64,000 nucleotides of DNA, taken from VRUE01 sp963728365 (GTDB lineage Bacteria > Actinomycetota > Thermoleophilia > Solirubrobacterales > 70-9). The position numbers and the translations under genes were made by a program. The stretch lies in contig CAVSJI010000003.1 of NCBI GenBank assembly GCA_963728365.1, forward strand, positions 186,001 to 250,000, in the 5' to 3' direction. The notes beneath the pieces are model-generated. The model did no database searches. It was not told where the DNA came from and was given only the letters and a program-made list of their open reading frames with translations. Positions 1 through 11,999 of the stretch are shown here, piece after piece (the stretch's first letter is position 1; each line of letters opens with the position of its first letter).

Positions 1-281
1 TGAAGGATCTCGACGCGCCGATCGAAGACCGCCACGTGCTGATTGTCGAGGACATCATCGACTCCGGTCTCACCCTCCAGTACCTGATGCGCAACCTGCG
101 CGCCCGCAATCCGGCCTCGCTTGAGGTCTGCTCGCTGCTGACCAAGCCCGAGCGCCTGCGGGTCGACCTCTCTCCCCGTTACGTCGGCTTCGAGATCCCC
201 AACCGGTTCGCCGTCGGCTACGGCCTCGACCACGCCCAGCGCCACCGCAACCTCCCCTACGTGGCGGCCTTGGACGAATAG
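1..281 (+). CDS. hpt: Hypoxanthine phosphoribosyltransferase, 3' part only
   Basis: This is the last 92 residues of the cytoplasmic purine-salvage enzyme that joins hypoxanthine or guanine to PRPP. The window opens inside the gene; the frame runs from base 3 and no start is visible. The PRPP-binding loop is present as VLIVEDIIDSGLTL, and a family-typical C-terminal stretch, NRFAVGYGLD, follows. The stop codon lies 34 bases before ftsH, an order also found in Bacillus and many actinobacteria, so the two are probably co-transcribed. The call rests on the PRPP loop and the neighbour. The N-terminal half cannot be checked. Confidence 0.9.
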   Translation, partial: KDLDAPIEDRHVLIVEDIIDSGLTLQYLMRNLRARNPASLEVCSLLTKPERLRVDLSPRYVGFEIPNRFAVGYGLDHAQRHRNLPYVAALDE

Positions 282-315
282 TGCCCAAACCGCCCTGGTA
301 CGCTGATTTTTCCCT

Positions 316-2262
<1,947 letters not shown>

Positions 2263-2270
2263 GCGGTTGG

Positions 2271-2361
2271 GGGCCACGGGGTGGCCGTCGCCCTGACAAT
2301 CGCCGCGCTAATGAGCGCGACGATTTGAGTATCCGCCAGTTCGAGGGCCACCCCGTGGCCC
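2271..2361. repeat. Long inverted repeat after ftsH
   Basis: A 16-base perfect inverted repeat (GGGCCACGGGGTGGCC at 2271-2286 and its complement at 2346-2361) starts 8 bases after the ftsH stop. Inside it is a second imperfect palindrome around 2299-2327. There is no T-run after the right arm, so it is not a standard intrinsic terminator, though it could still stop or stabilise the ftsH transcript. Confidence 0.75.
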
Positions 2362-2390
2362 TCCTCGAACCTCCCGCCGACCCGCACAAC

Positions 2391-2445
2391 CCCGAACTGC
2401 ATCAACTTCTCCCTCTGGCAGGTAGAGAAGTCGATGCAGTTCGGG
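2391..2445. repeat. Family A palindrome, copy 1
   Basis: Near-perfect hairpin with arms of about 21 bases, beginning CCCGAACTGCATCAACTTCT and ending with its complement, around a 13-base loop. A closely similar sequence recurs at 51677-51729, so this is a dispersed repeat and not a local accident. It ends 13 bases before the folP start codon, where it could affect folP expression. Confidence 0.8.
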
Positions 2446-2458
2446 CTGGGGGGCCCTC

Positions 2459-3244
2459 ATGACGCCGAAGCTGATGGGGGTTGTGAACGTGACTCCGGAC
2501 TCGTTCTCGGACGGGGGGCGGTACCTCGACTCGGGGGCGGCTGTCGCGCATGGGAAGGAGCTCGTAAGGGACGGGGCCGCGATTTTGGATGTAGGGGGGG
2601 AATCGACTCGGCCCGGGGCTGAGCCGGTGGGGGAGGCTGAGGAGCTGCGGAGGGTCGAGCCGGTGGTGGCCGGGCTGGCCGGCGCCGCCGCGGTCTCGAT
2701 TGACACTTCGAAGGCCGGGGTCGCAGAAGCGGCGATTGGGGCCGGGGCGTCGATCGTCAATGACGTGACCGCCCTGCGGGGAGATCCCGGGATGGCGCCG
2801 CTGTGCGCGGAGCGGGGGGTGGGGGTGGTGTTGATGCACATGCCCGCGAACCCGCGGACCATGCAGGACGACCCGCGATACGAGGACGTGGTCGATGACA
2901 TCAAGGCGTTTCTCTCCCAGCGGGTCGAGGCTGCGGTCGCCGCCGGCGTCGACGAGAGGCGGATTTGGGTTGATCCGGGGATTGGGTTCGGCAAGACGTT
3001 GGAGCACAACCTCGAGCTGTTGCGGCGGCTGGGGGAGCTGCGCGAGCTGGGGCGGCCGTTGGTGATCGGGACGTCGCGGAAGAGCTTCATCGGGAAGATC
3101 GACGGATCGGCTGCGGACGAGCGGATTGGGGGGACGATCGCGTCCTCTGTGCTGGCCGCGGCGGAGGGCGCCGACGTGCTGCGCGTCCACGACGTCGCCG
3201 AGATGGCGCAGGCTCTGCGCGTGGCCGGCACGATCCTGGCGTAG
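2459..3244 (+). CDS. folP: Dihydropteroate synthase
   Basis: Cytoplasmic folate enzyme of 261 residues that condenses 6-hydroxymethyl-dihydropterin diphosphate with p-aminobenzoate; it is the sulfonamide target. The N-terminal signature MGVVNVTPDSFSDGG is followed by DVGGESTRPGA, and the conserved DPGIGFGKT and GTSRKSFIG loops come later, so the TIM-barrel is complete. The ATG at 2459 places the signature at residue 6, as expected. folB follows after 12 bases and folK after that, giving a folP-folB-folK operon. No folE lies between ftsH and folP, where many actinobacteria have one. This gene is visibly richer in GGG runs than its neighbours. Confidence 0.96.
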   Translation: MTPKLMGVVNVTPDSFSDGGRYLDSGAAVAHGKELVRDGAAILDVGGESTRPGAEPVGEAEELRRVEPVVAGLAGAAAVSIDTSKAGVAEAAIGAGASIVNDVTALRGDPGMAPLCAERGVGVVLMHMPANPRTMQDDPRYEDVVDDIKAFLSQRVEAAVAAGVDERRIWVDPGIGFGKTLEHNLELLRRLGELRELGRPLVIGTSRKSFIGKIDGSAADERIGGTIASSVLAAAEGADVLRVHDVAEMAQALRVAGTILA

Positions 3245-3256
3245 GCTCCAGCGTCT

Positions 3257-3676
3257 ATGGAGGCGCACGGAAACGGCATGGAGTCGCGGGTCGAGGTGGA
3301 GCTGCGCGGGCTCTCGATCTACACGCACCACGGGGTCAGCGACTCCGAGCAGGAGGTCGGCCAGCGGCTCGAGTTCGACGTCTCCTTCGACGTGCCCGAC
3401 TGCGATGCCGTGCTCACCGACCGGATCGAGGACACGGTCGACTACGCGGAGGTCTGCGACATCGTCGCCCTCGCCGCCACCGAGCGCAGCTACCGCACGC
3501 TTGAGCGCCTCGCCCAGGTCGTCGGCGAGCGCCTGGTGGAGCGCTACGGCTGCGAATCGGTCCGCATCCGCGCCGCCAAGCCCGAGCCGCCCCTACCCCT
3601 CGCGATCCAAGAGGTGGCCGTAGAGGTAGTCCAAGAGCGCGCCGAAGAAGAAGGCGACGAAGCCGAAGAGGCGTGA
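3257..3676 (+). CDS. folB: Dihydroneopterin aldolase
   Basis: Folate-pathway enzyme that cleaves 7,8-dihydroneopterin to 6-hydroxymethyl-dihydropterin and glycolaldehyde. The family start LRGLSIYTHHGVSDSEQ and the KPEPPLPLAIQEVAVEV segment, which carries the active-site lysine, are both present. The ATG at 3257 gives 139 residues; the ATG at 3278 gives 132 and fits the family better, because FolB proteins usually begin a few residues before the first strand. The C-terminal tail is a short run of Glu and Ala. It sits 12 bases after folP and is followed by a family D hairpin before folK. Confidence 0.92.
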   Translation: MEAHGNGMESRVEVELRGLSIYTHHGVSDSEQEVGQRLEFDVSFDVPDCDAVLTDRIEDTVDYAEVCDIVALAATERSYRTLERLAQVVGERLVERYGCESVRIRAAKPEPPLPLAIQEVAVEVVQERAEEEGDEAEEA

Positions 3677-3678
3677 CG

Positions 3679-3732
3679 GGGACGTGCCGCAACTTACGTA
3701 CCACCACGGGCCGCTAAGTTGCGGCACGTCCC
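3679..3732. repeat. Family D palindrome, copy 1
   Basis: Perfect hairpin with 18-base arms GGGACGTGCCGCAACTTA and an 18-base loop. The same element, arms and loop, occurs in the opposite orientation at 16977-17028. It starts 2 bases after the folB stop and ends 7 bases before the folK start. Confidence 0.88.
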
Positions 3733-3739
3733 GGAGCGC

Positions 3740-4222
3740 GTGATCGGCTATCTCGGCCTTGGGTCGAACGTCGGCGACCGGGCCGGGCATTTGCTCGCCG
3801 CGGTTGAGGGGCTGCGCGGGGCGGGGGTCGATGTGGAGGCGGTGTCGGCCACTTACGAGACCGAGCCGGTGGGGGAGGTGCTCGACCAGCCGGACTTCCT
3901 CAACGCCGCAGTCTGCATCCGCACCGATCTCGAACCCGAGGCGCTGCTCGACCTCTGCAAGCGGATCGAGGCCGAGCGCGGCCGCCAACTCGACGCCCCC
4001 CGCCACAGCCCGCGCCCGCTCGACGTCGATCTCCTCCTGCTCGGCGACCTCGAGCTCTCGACCGAGCGCCTCACGCTGCCCCACCCCGAGGTCACCAGCC
4101 GCCGCTTCGTCCTCGCCCCCCTGCTCGAGCTCGACCCGGAGTTGACGCTGCCCGACGGCACGGCGCTCGCCGACGCGCTCGCGGCGCTGAGCCCGGGACA
4201 GCGCACGGACCGCGTCGGCTAG
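3740..4222 (+). CDS. folK: 6-hydroxymethyl-dihydropterin pyrophosphokinase
   Basis: Transfers pyrophosphate from ATP to 6-hydroxymethyl-dihydropterin, the step just before FolP. The family motifs GLGSNVGDR at the N-terminus and RPLDVDLLLLGD near residue 93 are clear. A longer frame opens with TTG at 3719, but that codon lies inside the right arm of the family D hairpin. The GTG at 3740 has GGAG just upstream and places the first strand at residue 2, so it is preferred (160 residues, normal for HPPK). It closes the fol operon. The next gene is on the opposite strand. Confidence 0.95.
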   Translation: MIGYLGLGSNVGDRAGHLLAAVEGLRGAGVDVEAVSATYETEPVGEVLDQPDFLNAAVCIRTDLEPEALLDLCKRIEAERGRQLDAPRHSPRPLDVDLLLLGDLELSTERLTLPHPEVTSRRFVLAPLLELDPELTLPDGTALADALAALSPGQRTDRVG

Positions 4223-4279
4223 ATCCGCGCAGCCGATACTCGCCACATCAGAGTGGGGTCAATCTCGGATGTGTGCGAT

Positions 4280-5035
4280 TCAGGCGACGGCGATCGCGCT
4301 GCGCAGCGGCTGCAGCCAGGCGGGCGGCAGGATCGGCGGAGTCTTGCCGGGGTAGTCCGGGATGACGCGCCGCGCGAGCTTGCCGACGGGACGATTCTCG
4401 ATCGCCGGGCGCAGGTCGTCGAAGGTCATCGCCAGGGCGATGCTGGAGGCGATCTGGAAGTCCGCGGCGTTGAGCTGCTCGCCGCCGATCGTGCCGGCCT
4501 CGATCCAGGCGTCGATTCGGTCGAGGAAGCCGGGCAGAGCCGCCAGGTCGCGACGCGTGTTCTCGTCGCTCGCCTCGTTGTAGCGGGCGGTCAGGGCGAC
4601 GACAGGCGCCGCCGTGCGCAGGGCGAGGCCGCGGGGAATGCCGAGGCGGGCGTCGCCCAGGTAGGTGCCCAGCGGCGCGCTGTCCTTGCGCAGCGCCCAC
4701 CAGGCAATCTGCCGCACCGGATGTTGCAGCTCCTCGTCGCCGAAGCGCTCCGCCTCCTCAACCGCGGCGCGGCCCGCGGGGTCGGCGGGGAACAGCGGCG
4801 GCTCGGGACGGACGCGGTCGAGCTCCCGGGTGATGTCGCGCGTGCCCTGCACCTTGCGGCCGTCGATCTTGATCGCCGGCACCGTCTGACGGGGAAAGCC
4901 GAGGGCGCGAACGACTCCCTTCGAGACCACCGGGAAGAGGTCGGTCCGCTTGAAGGGGATGCCCTTGTGGCGCAGCATCGCCTGGGCCGCCATCCCCGGG
5001 TGGGACCCCGGGATCGTGTAGATCCGCACCTCCAC
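4280..5035 (-). CDS. Glutathione S-transferase-like protein
   Basis: A 251-residue cytoplasmic protein with a thioredoxin-fold GST N-terminal domain (MEVRIYTIPGSHPGMAAQAM, then QTVPAIKIDGRKVQGTRDI with the cis-Pro of the fold) and an all-helical C-terminal domain containing LNAADFQIASSIALAM, a usual GST_C pattern. The residue after the first strand is Ser or His in place of the Cys of glutaredoxins. Actinobacteria generally lack glutathione, so the thiol partner is unknown. It is the only minus-strand gene between folK and coaX and looks like an insertion into a conserved gene order. Its substrate cannot be predicted. Confidence 0.75.
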   Translation of the reverse strand: MEVRIYTIPGSHPGMAAQAMLRHKGIPFKRTDLFPVVSKGVVRALGFPRQTVPAIKIDGRKVQGTRDITRELDRVRPEPPLFPADPAGRAAVEEAERFGDEELQHPVRQIAWWALRKDSAPLGTYLGDARLGIPRGLALRTAAPVVALTARYNEASDENTRRDLAALPGFLDRIDAWIEAGTIGGEQLNAADFQIASSIALAMTFDDLRPAIENRPVGKLARRVIPDYPGKTPPILPPAWLQPLRSAIAVA

Positions 5036-5070
5036 GGCGCGGATGCTACGCCGTCGGCGATAATCCCGCG

Positions 5071-5832
5071 GTGCTCCTCGCTGCGGATGTCGGCAACACG
5101 CAGACCCACCTCGGCGCCTTCGACGGGAAGCGCCTTGTCGAGCACTGGCGCTTCCAGACGCGCTCCGGCGCCACCGGCGACGAGCTGGCGGAGCGGATCG
5201 CGGGCCTGTTTGCGCTCAGCGGGCTCGCCTTTACCGACGTCGATGCGCTCTGCGTCTCCTCCGTGGTCCCCCCGCTCGGCACTCAGTTCGAGCAGCTGGC
5301 GGCGCGCTACCTCGAAGCCCCGTGCCTGACGATCGGGCCCGGGGTGAAGACCGGGATGCCGATCCGGATCGAGAACCCGCTCGAGGTCGGCGCCGACCGC
5401 CTGGTCAACGCGATCGCCGCATACGACCGCTTCGGCGGGGCTTGCGTCTCCGTCGACTTCGGCACCGGCATAAACATCGACGTGGTCTCCCCCGACGGCG
5501 AGTACCTCGGCGGCGCGATCGGACCTGGCCTCGCACCCTCGCTCAGCGCCCTGATCGAACGGGCGGCCCGGATCACCAGGATCGACCTCGAAGAGCCCCG
5601 CGAGGCGATAGGCCGCTCGACCCGGGCGGCGATCCACTCCGGCTTCATCTTTGGCTTCGCCGGGTTGATCGACGGCATCGTGCACCGGATCGAAGAGGAG
5701 CTGCCGAATCCACAGGTGCTAGCCACCGGTGGATACGCTTCCATCGTCGTCCCCTTCACCGAGACAATCGACGAGGTCGACGACCTCCTCACCCTCAAGG
5801 GGCTGAGGCTGATCCATGAGAGGAGCGCCTGA
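5071..5832 (+). CDS. coaX: Type III pantothenate kinase
   Basis: First enzyme of coenzyme A synthesis, phosphorylating pantothenate in the cytoplasm; 253 residues. The ASKHA-fold phosphate loop is DVGNTQTHLGAFDG at residues 6-19. The GPGVKTGMPIRIENP segment, the SVDFGTGINIDVV motif and GGAIGPGLAPSL complete the family pattern. GTG at 5071 is the only start that keeps the first strand. The gene is divergent from the GST-like gene, with a 35-base gap, and its end overlaps the start of dus by 17 bases, so the two are translationally coupled. In B. subtilis coaX also lies between ftsH and lysS. Confidence 0.95.
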   Translation: MLLAADVGNTQTHLGAFDGKRLVEHWRFQTRSGATGDELAERIAGLFALSGLAFTDVDALCVSSVVPPLGTQFEQLAARYLEAPCLTIGPGVKTGMPIRIENPLEVGADRLVNAIAAYDRFGGACVSVDFGTGINIDVVSPDGEYLGGAIGPGLAPSLSALIERAARITRIDLEEPREAIGRSTRAAIHSGFIFGFAGLIDGIVHRIEEELPNPQVLATGGYASIVVPFTETIDEVDDLLTLKGLRLIHERSA

Positions 5833-6817
5833 ACAACCGCCGCTGACCGATCCCTTCGAGATCGGCGGCATCCGCCTCCCCAACCGTGTCCTGCTTGCCC
5901 CGCTGGCCGGGATCGGCAACTGGTTCGTGCGCCTGCAGGCGAAGCGCTACGGCGCCGGGCTGGCGGTCTCCGAGATGGTCTCCAGCTTCGGCCTTCACCA
6001 TCGCAACGAGCGCACCCTGCGCGAGCTGATGCGAATCCACCCGGAGGAGCACCCTGTCTCGATCCAGCTCTTCGGCCACGACCCCGAGGTGATGCGCTCG
6101 GGCGCCGCGATCGCCGCCGCTGCCGGCGCCGACCTGATCGACATCAACATGGGTTGCCCGGTGCGCAAGGTGCGCAAGACGGGCGCCGGCGCTGAGCTGC
6201 TGCGCGACCATGGGCTGGCGCTCGCCCTGGCGCGCGGGGCGATCGACGGCAGCGGCCTGCCGGTCACCGTCAAGCTGCGCTCCGGGATCGAGGCCGGCGA
6301 CCGCTCCGGCTTCGACCTCGCCGTGCGCCTCGCAGAGGAGGCCGGGGTCGCCGCGATCGGCTTCCACCCGCGTGCCGCGACGATCGGCCACAAGGGGCAG
6401 CCCGACTACGCGCTGACCCGCGAGCTGGCGGAGCGGATCGACGTCCCCGTGCTCGTCTCCGGCGGCCTGAAAACCGCCGCCGCGGCGCGCCGCGCCTACG
6501 CCGAGTCGGGCGCCGCCGCGGTGATGCTCGCCCGCGGCTCGCTCGGCAACCCGTGGCTGTTCGAGGAATTGACCGGCGCCCGCTCGGGGCCGCCGGCCCG
6601 CGAGGAGGTCGTCGCCGAGCTGCTTTGGGTGATCGACCGAGCCGAGGAGCATCTGGGGACCGAGCGGGCCGGCCGCTACCTGCGCAAGTTCTATCCCTGG
6701 TACGCCGAGCGCCTCGGCGTCTCCCCGGAATTCGCTCAAGATTTGCAGCGCAACGCCGACCTGCGTGAAGCCCGCGACATGGTCGCCGCTTTGGCTGCTC
6801 TGTCGCCCTCGCTATAA
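5816..6817 (+). CDS. dus: tRNA-dihydrouridine synthase
   Basis: FMN enzyme of 333 residues that reduces uridines to dihydrouridine in tRNA loops. The TIM-barrel begins NRVLLAPLAGIGNWFVR. The active-site cysteine is in DINMGCPVRKVRKTGAGAEL, and the FMN-phosphate loop is VSGGLKTAAAARR followed by GSLGNPWLF. The typical start is AP(L/M)AGVTD; here GIGN replaces GVTD, a small departure. It overlaps coaX by 17 bases. The greA promoter lies within its last codons. In B. subtilis dusB also lies just upstream of lysS, supporting orthology to the DusB branch. Confidence 0.92.
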   Translation: MRGAPEQPPLTDPFEIGGIRLPNRVLLAPLAGIGNWFVRLQAKRYGAGLAVSEMVSSFGLHHRNERTLRELMRIHPEEHPVSIQLFGHDPEVMRSGAAIAAAAGADLIDINMGCPVRKVRKTGAGAELLRDHGLALALARGAIDGSGLPVTVKLRSGIEAGDRSGFDLAVRLAEEAGVAAIGFHPRAATIGHKGQPDYALTRELAERIDVPVLVSGGLKTAAAARRAYAESGAAAVMLARGSLGNPWLFEELTGARSGPPAREEVVAELLWVIDRAEEHLGTERAGRYLRKFYPWYAERLGVSPEFAQDLQRNADLREARDMVAALAALSPSL

Positions 6818-6818
6818 T
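6791..6818 (+). promoter_or_regulatory. Sigma-70-type promoter for greA
   Basis: TTGGCT at 6791-6796, a 16-base spacer, then a perfect TATAAT at 6813-6818. It lies over the end of dus and would give a leader of roughly 108 bases before greA. TATAAT is rare in DNA this GC-rich, which makes a chance match less likely. Confidence 0.65.
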
Positions 6819-6836
6819 CCCGCGACTTCCGGCCCT

Positions 6837-6875
6837 GGTGTGGCGATTCCAACGCCGCCGCACCCGGGCGTTTTT
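6837..6875 (+). terminator. Terminator-like hairpin in the greA leader
   Basis: Nine-base stem (GGTGTGGCG at 6837-6845 with CGCCGCACC at 6856-6864, one wobble pair), then GC-rich bases and five Ts at 6871-6875. It lies after the predicted promoter and before the greA start, so it could act as an attenuator. An alternative pairing, CGCC with GGGCG, is also possible. Confidence 0.45.
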
Positions 6876-6932
6876 GGGTCTAGGAGCCGTTTCCCGGACC
6901 GTTCTCAATCGAGCAAAGCGAGGTCAGGCAAA

Positions 6933-7412
6933 GTGAGTCGCCAATCGGTAATCACCCCCGAGGGTCTTGAGAAGCTCAAGGAGGAGATCGAGCACCTCTC
7001 GACCGTGAAGCGGCGCGAGGTCGCCGGGCGGATCAAGGAGGCGCGTGAGTTCGGCGACATCTCCGAGAACGCCGAGTACGACGACGCCAAGAACGAGCAG
7101 GCGCTGCTCGAGCAGCGCATCCTGCAGCTCGAAGAGCGGCTGCGCCGCGCGACGGTGATCGACGAGAAGGACATCGGCACCGACGAGGTGCGGTTCGGCT
7201 CGATAGTCCACGTCAAGGACCAGAAGACCGGCAACTCGCAGAAGTTCCAGATCGTCGGCTCGACCGAGGCCGACCCGCTTGAGCAGAAGCTCTCCAACGA
7301 GTCGCCGATCGGCAAAGCCCTGATCGGCCACAAGCGCAACGACATCGTCTCGGTCGAGGTCCCCAGGGGCCCCAGGAAGAAATTGAAGATCACGAAGATC
7401 GAGACCGCGTAG
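6933..7412 (+). CDS. greA: Transcription elongation factor GreA
   Basis: Rescues backtracked RNA polymerase by inserting its coiled-coil tip into the secondary channel; 159 residues. The N-terminal coiled coil contains REFGDISENAEYDDAKNEQ, whose two acidic residues at the tip (D and E) stimulate cleavage. The C-terminal FKBP-like domain has FGSIVHVKDQKTG and ESPIGKALIGHK. A longer frame is open upstream, but GTG at 6933 gives the standard N-terminus SRQSVITPEGLEKLKEE. It has its own promoter and leader and is followed immediately by a family B element. Confidence 0.96.
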   Translation: MSRQSVITPEGLEKLKEEIEHLSTVKRREVAGRIKEAREFGDISENAEYDDAKNEQALLEQRILQLEERLRRATVIDEKDIGTDEVRFGSIVHVKDQKTGNSQKFQIVGSTEADPLEQKLSNESPIGKALIGHKRNDIVSVEVPRGPRKKLKITKIETA

Positions 7413-7414
7413 GG

Positions 7415-7527
7415 GGGAGATCCCGGCAGGGATTCCGCTTAACTTTTTCGGTGGGGAGTCTGTCTGCTGGCGCCGCGAGGTGGGTGACGAAAAAGTACAA
7501 GACGCTCCATCCCTGCCGGGATCTCCC
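7415..7527. repeat. Family B long palindrome, copy B1
   Basis: 113 bp. Outer arms are perfect over 19 bases (GGGAGATCCCGGCAGGGAT at 7415-7433; complement at 7509-7527) and unique to this copy. The core is shared with the other B copies, here in inverted orientation: CTTAACTTTTTCGG, a central CTGGCGCC, then CGAAAAAGTACAAG. It begins two bases after the greA stop and ends 30 bases before lysS. Confidence 0.9.
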
Positions 7528-7557
7528 TGCCCGCAGCGCTATAGGCTCGCGTAACTG

Positions 7558-9036
7558 ATGACTGAGGCTGAGCGGCCAGAGCTTTCGGATGTCCTGCGCG
7601 ATCGGCGGGAGAAGCTTGAAAGGCTGCGCGAGGCCGGGATCGACCCGTTTCCGCCGGAGTTCGCCGATAGGGAGGATGTCGCGGAGGTGCGGGCGGCGCA
7701 TGAGGGGCTGGCGCCGGGGATCGAGACTGAGTCGCGGCATCGGGTTGCCGGGCGGCTGGTTGGCCGGCGCGGGCACGGCAAGGCCTGCTTCCTCGATCTG
7801 CGCGACGGCAGCGGTCAGATCCAGCTGCACGCGCGCGAGGATCTGCTCGGCGAGGAGCCCTACAAGGTGCTGGTCGAGCTAGATCTCGGCGACATCGTCG
7901 GGGTCGAGGGGACGGCGATGGCAACGCGGCGCGGCGGTGAGCTCTCGCTCGCGATCGACCACTGGAAGCTCTTGGCCAAGAGCCTGCGACCGCCGCCCGA
8001 CAAGTTCCACGGTCTCGAGGACGTCGAGAAGCGCTACCGCCACCGCGAGCTCGACCTGATCGCCAACGAGGAGAGCCGCCGGCTCTTCGGCCTGCGCGCC
8101 CGCACCGTCACCGAGGTGCGCCGCTGGCTCGACGAGCGCGGCTTCGTCGAGGCCGAGACGCCGGTCCTGCAGCCGCTCTACGGGGGCGCCCTGGCGCGGC
8201 CGTTCACGACCCATCACAACGCGCTCGACCGTGACTTCTACCTGAGGATCGCCACCGAGCTCTACCTCAAGCGGCTGGTCGTCGGCGGCATCGACCGGGT
8301 CTACGAGCTCGGCAAGGACTTCCGCAACGAGGGGATCTCGCACAAGCACAACCCCGAGTTCACGATGCTCGAGTGGTACGAGGCCTGCGCCGACTACGCG
8401 CTCACCGCCCACCGGGTCGAGACGATGGTCGCCGAGGTCGCCGAGCGCGTGCTGGGCGCGACGGTGGTCGAGCGCGACGGCGCCTCGATCGACTTTTCCC
8501 CGCCCTGGAACCGCATCAGCCTGCGCGACGCGATCCGCGAGCGCAGCGGCATCGACATCGCCGAGCACCCGACCCGCGAGGCGCTGGCGGCCGCGATCGG
8601 GACCGAGCCCGAGCCCGACGAGGGCTGGGGCAAGCTGGTCGACGGGCTGCTCTCCAAGCACGTCGAGCCGCACCTGATCCAGCCGACCTTTGTCCTCGAC
8701 TACCCGGTCGAGCTCTCGCCCTTCGCCAAGTCGCACCGCTCTGAGGAGGGGCTGGTCGAGCGCTTCGAGGCCTTTGCCGGTGGCATGGAGATCGCCAACG
8801 GCTTCACCGAGCTCAACGACCCCGACGAGCAGCGCCGCCGCTTCGAGCAGCAGGCCGTGGAGCTGGCCCGCGGCGACGAAGAGGCGCAACCCTACGACGA
8901 GGACTTCATCGCCGCCCTCGAGCAGGGCATGCCTCCCACCGGCGGCGTCGGGATCGGGATCGACCGCCTGGTGATGCTGCTCGGCGGCGCCAAGACGGTG
9001 CGCGAGGTCGTCCTCTTCCCGGCGATGCGCAGCTGA
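7558..9036 (+). CDS. lysS: Lysyl-tRNA synthetase, class II
   Basis: Charges tRNA-Lys in the cytoplasm; 492 residues, the usual class II length. An N-terminal OB-fold anticodon-binding domain (about 55-150, with GRRGHGKACFLDLRDGSG) precedes the catalytic domain. Motif 2 is FRNEGISHKHNPEFTMLEWY, and motif 3 is GGVGIGIDRLVMLLGG near the C-terminus. The ATG at 7558 is the natural start. It is flanked by a family B element upstream and a family C hairpin downstream and is followed by clpC, matching the B. subtilis order lysS to clpC. Confidence 0.97.
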   Translation: MTEAERPELSDVLRDRREKLERLREAGIDPFPPEFADREDVAEVRAAHEGLAPGIETESRHRVAGRLVGRRGHGKACFLDLRDGSGQIQLHAREDLLGEEPYKVLVELDLGDIVGVEGTAMATRRGGELSLAIDHWKLLAKSLRPPPDKFHGLEDVEKRYRHRELDLIANEESRRLFGLRARTVTEVRRWLDERGFVEAETPVLQPLYGGALARPFTTHHNALDRDFYLRIATELYLKRLVVGGIDRVYELGKDFRNEGISHKHNPEFTMLEWYEACADYALTAHRVETMVAEVAERVLGATVVERDGASIDFSPPWNRISLRDAIRERSGIDIAEHPTREALAAAIGTEPEPDEGWGKLVDGLLSKHVEPHLIQPTFVLDYPVELSPFAKSHRSEEGLVERFEAFAGGMEIANGFTELNDPDEQRRRFEQQAVELARGDEEAQPYDEDFIAALEQGMPPTGGVGIGIDRLVMLLGGAKTVREVVLFPAMRS

Positions 9037-9040
9037 GCTC

Positions 9041-9095
9041 CGGCTTCCGGTGCGCCTTTTCCCCGATATGGGGGGACAAGGCGCACCGGAAGCCG
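9041..9095. repeat. Family C palindrome, copy C1
   Basis: Hairpin with arms containing CTTCCGGTGCGCCTT and its complement, extended at this site to CGGC/GCCG, around a CCCC-GGGG inner stem. The same arm sequence recurs at 30418-30466 and 40364-40410. It starts 5 bases after the lysS stop. There is no T-run. Confidence 0.88.
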
Positions 9096-9182
9096 TCAAA
9101 AGGCCGCTCCGAGCGTATTTTTGCGGCGCTGGGCCGGTTGGCCTCGCTCGGTATCGTGTAGGGACCGCATGGGCGCTTCCCG

Positions 9183-9246
9183 TTAACCCGATGGGCGCCT
9201 TCGTCCGATACTTACTCGACCCGAGCGCGTTGAGTAGATAGAGAGG
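9183..9246 (+). promoter_or_regulatory. Possible clpC promoter and ribosome-binding site
   Basis: TTAACC at 9183-9188 and GATACT at 9207-9212, 18 bases apart, form a weak sigma-70-like promoter. AGAGAGG at 9240-9246 is a good ribosome-binding site four bases before the TTG start. I see no clear CtsR or HrcA box. Confidence 0.35.
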
Positions 9247-9250
9247 CTTC

Positions 9251-11854
<2,604 letters not shown>

Positions 11855-11896
11855 CGCTCGACTGGAGCTCGATGGTCGGTAGCGCGCGGGTCCTGT

Positions 11897-11963
11897 CGCT
11901 GCAGGGGACCCACCACCCCCTCCGGTCGCTAAAGCGTCCTCAGGGGTGGTCCCCCCTACAGCG
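11897..11963. repeat. Long inverted repeat after clpC
   Basis: Imperfect stem of about 20 bases, CGCTGCAGGGGACCCACCAC at the left and GGGGTGGTCCCCCCTACAGC at the right, around a 23-base loop. Partial pairing continues outward to about 11880 and 11977 through GCGCGGG and CCGCGCG. It lies 43 bases past the clpC stop and 37 before the next gene. Confidence 0.65.
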
Positions 11964-11999
11964 CCACCCGCGCGAGCTGCCGCTTATGGTTCACGGCTG

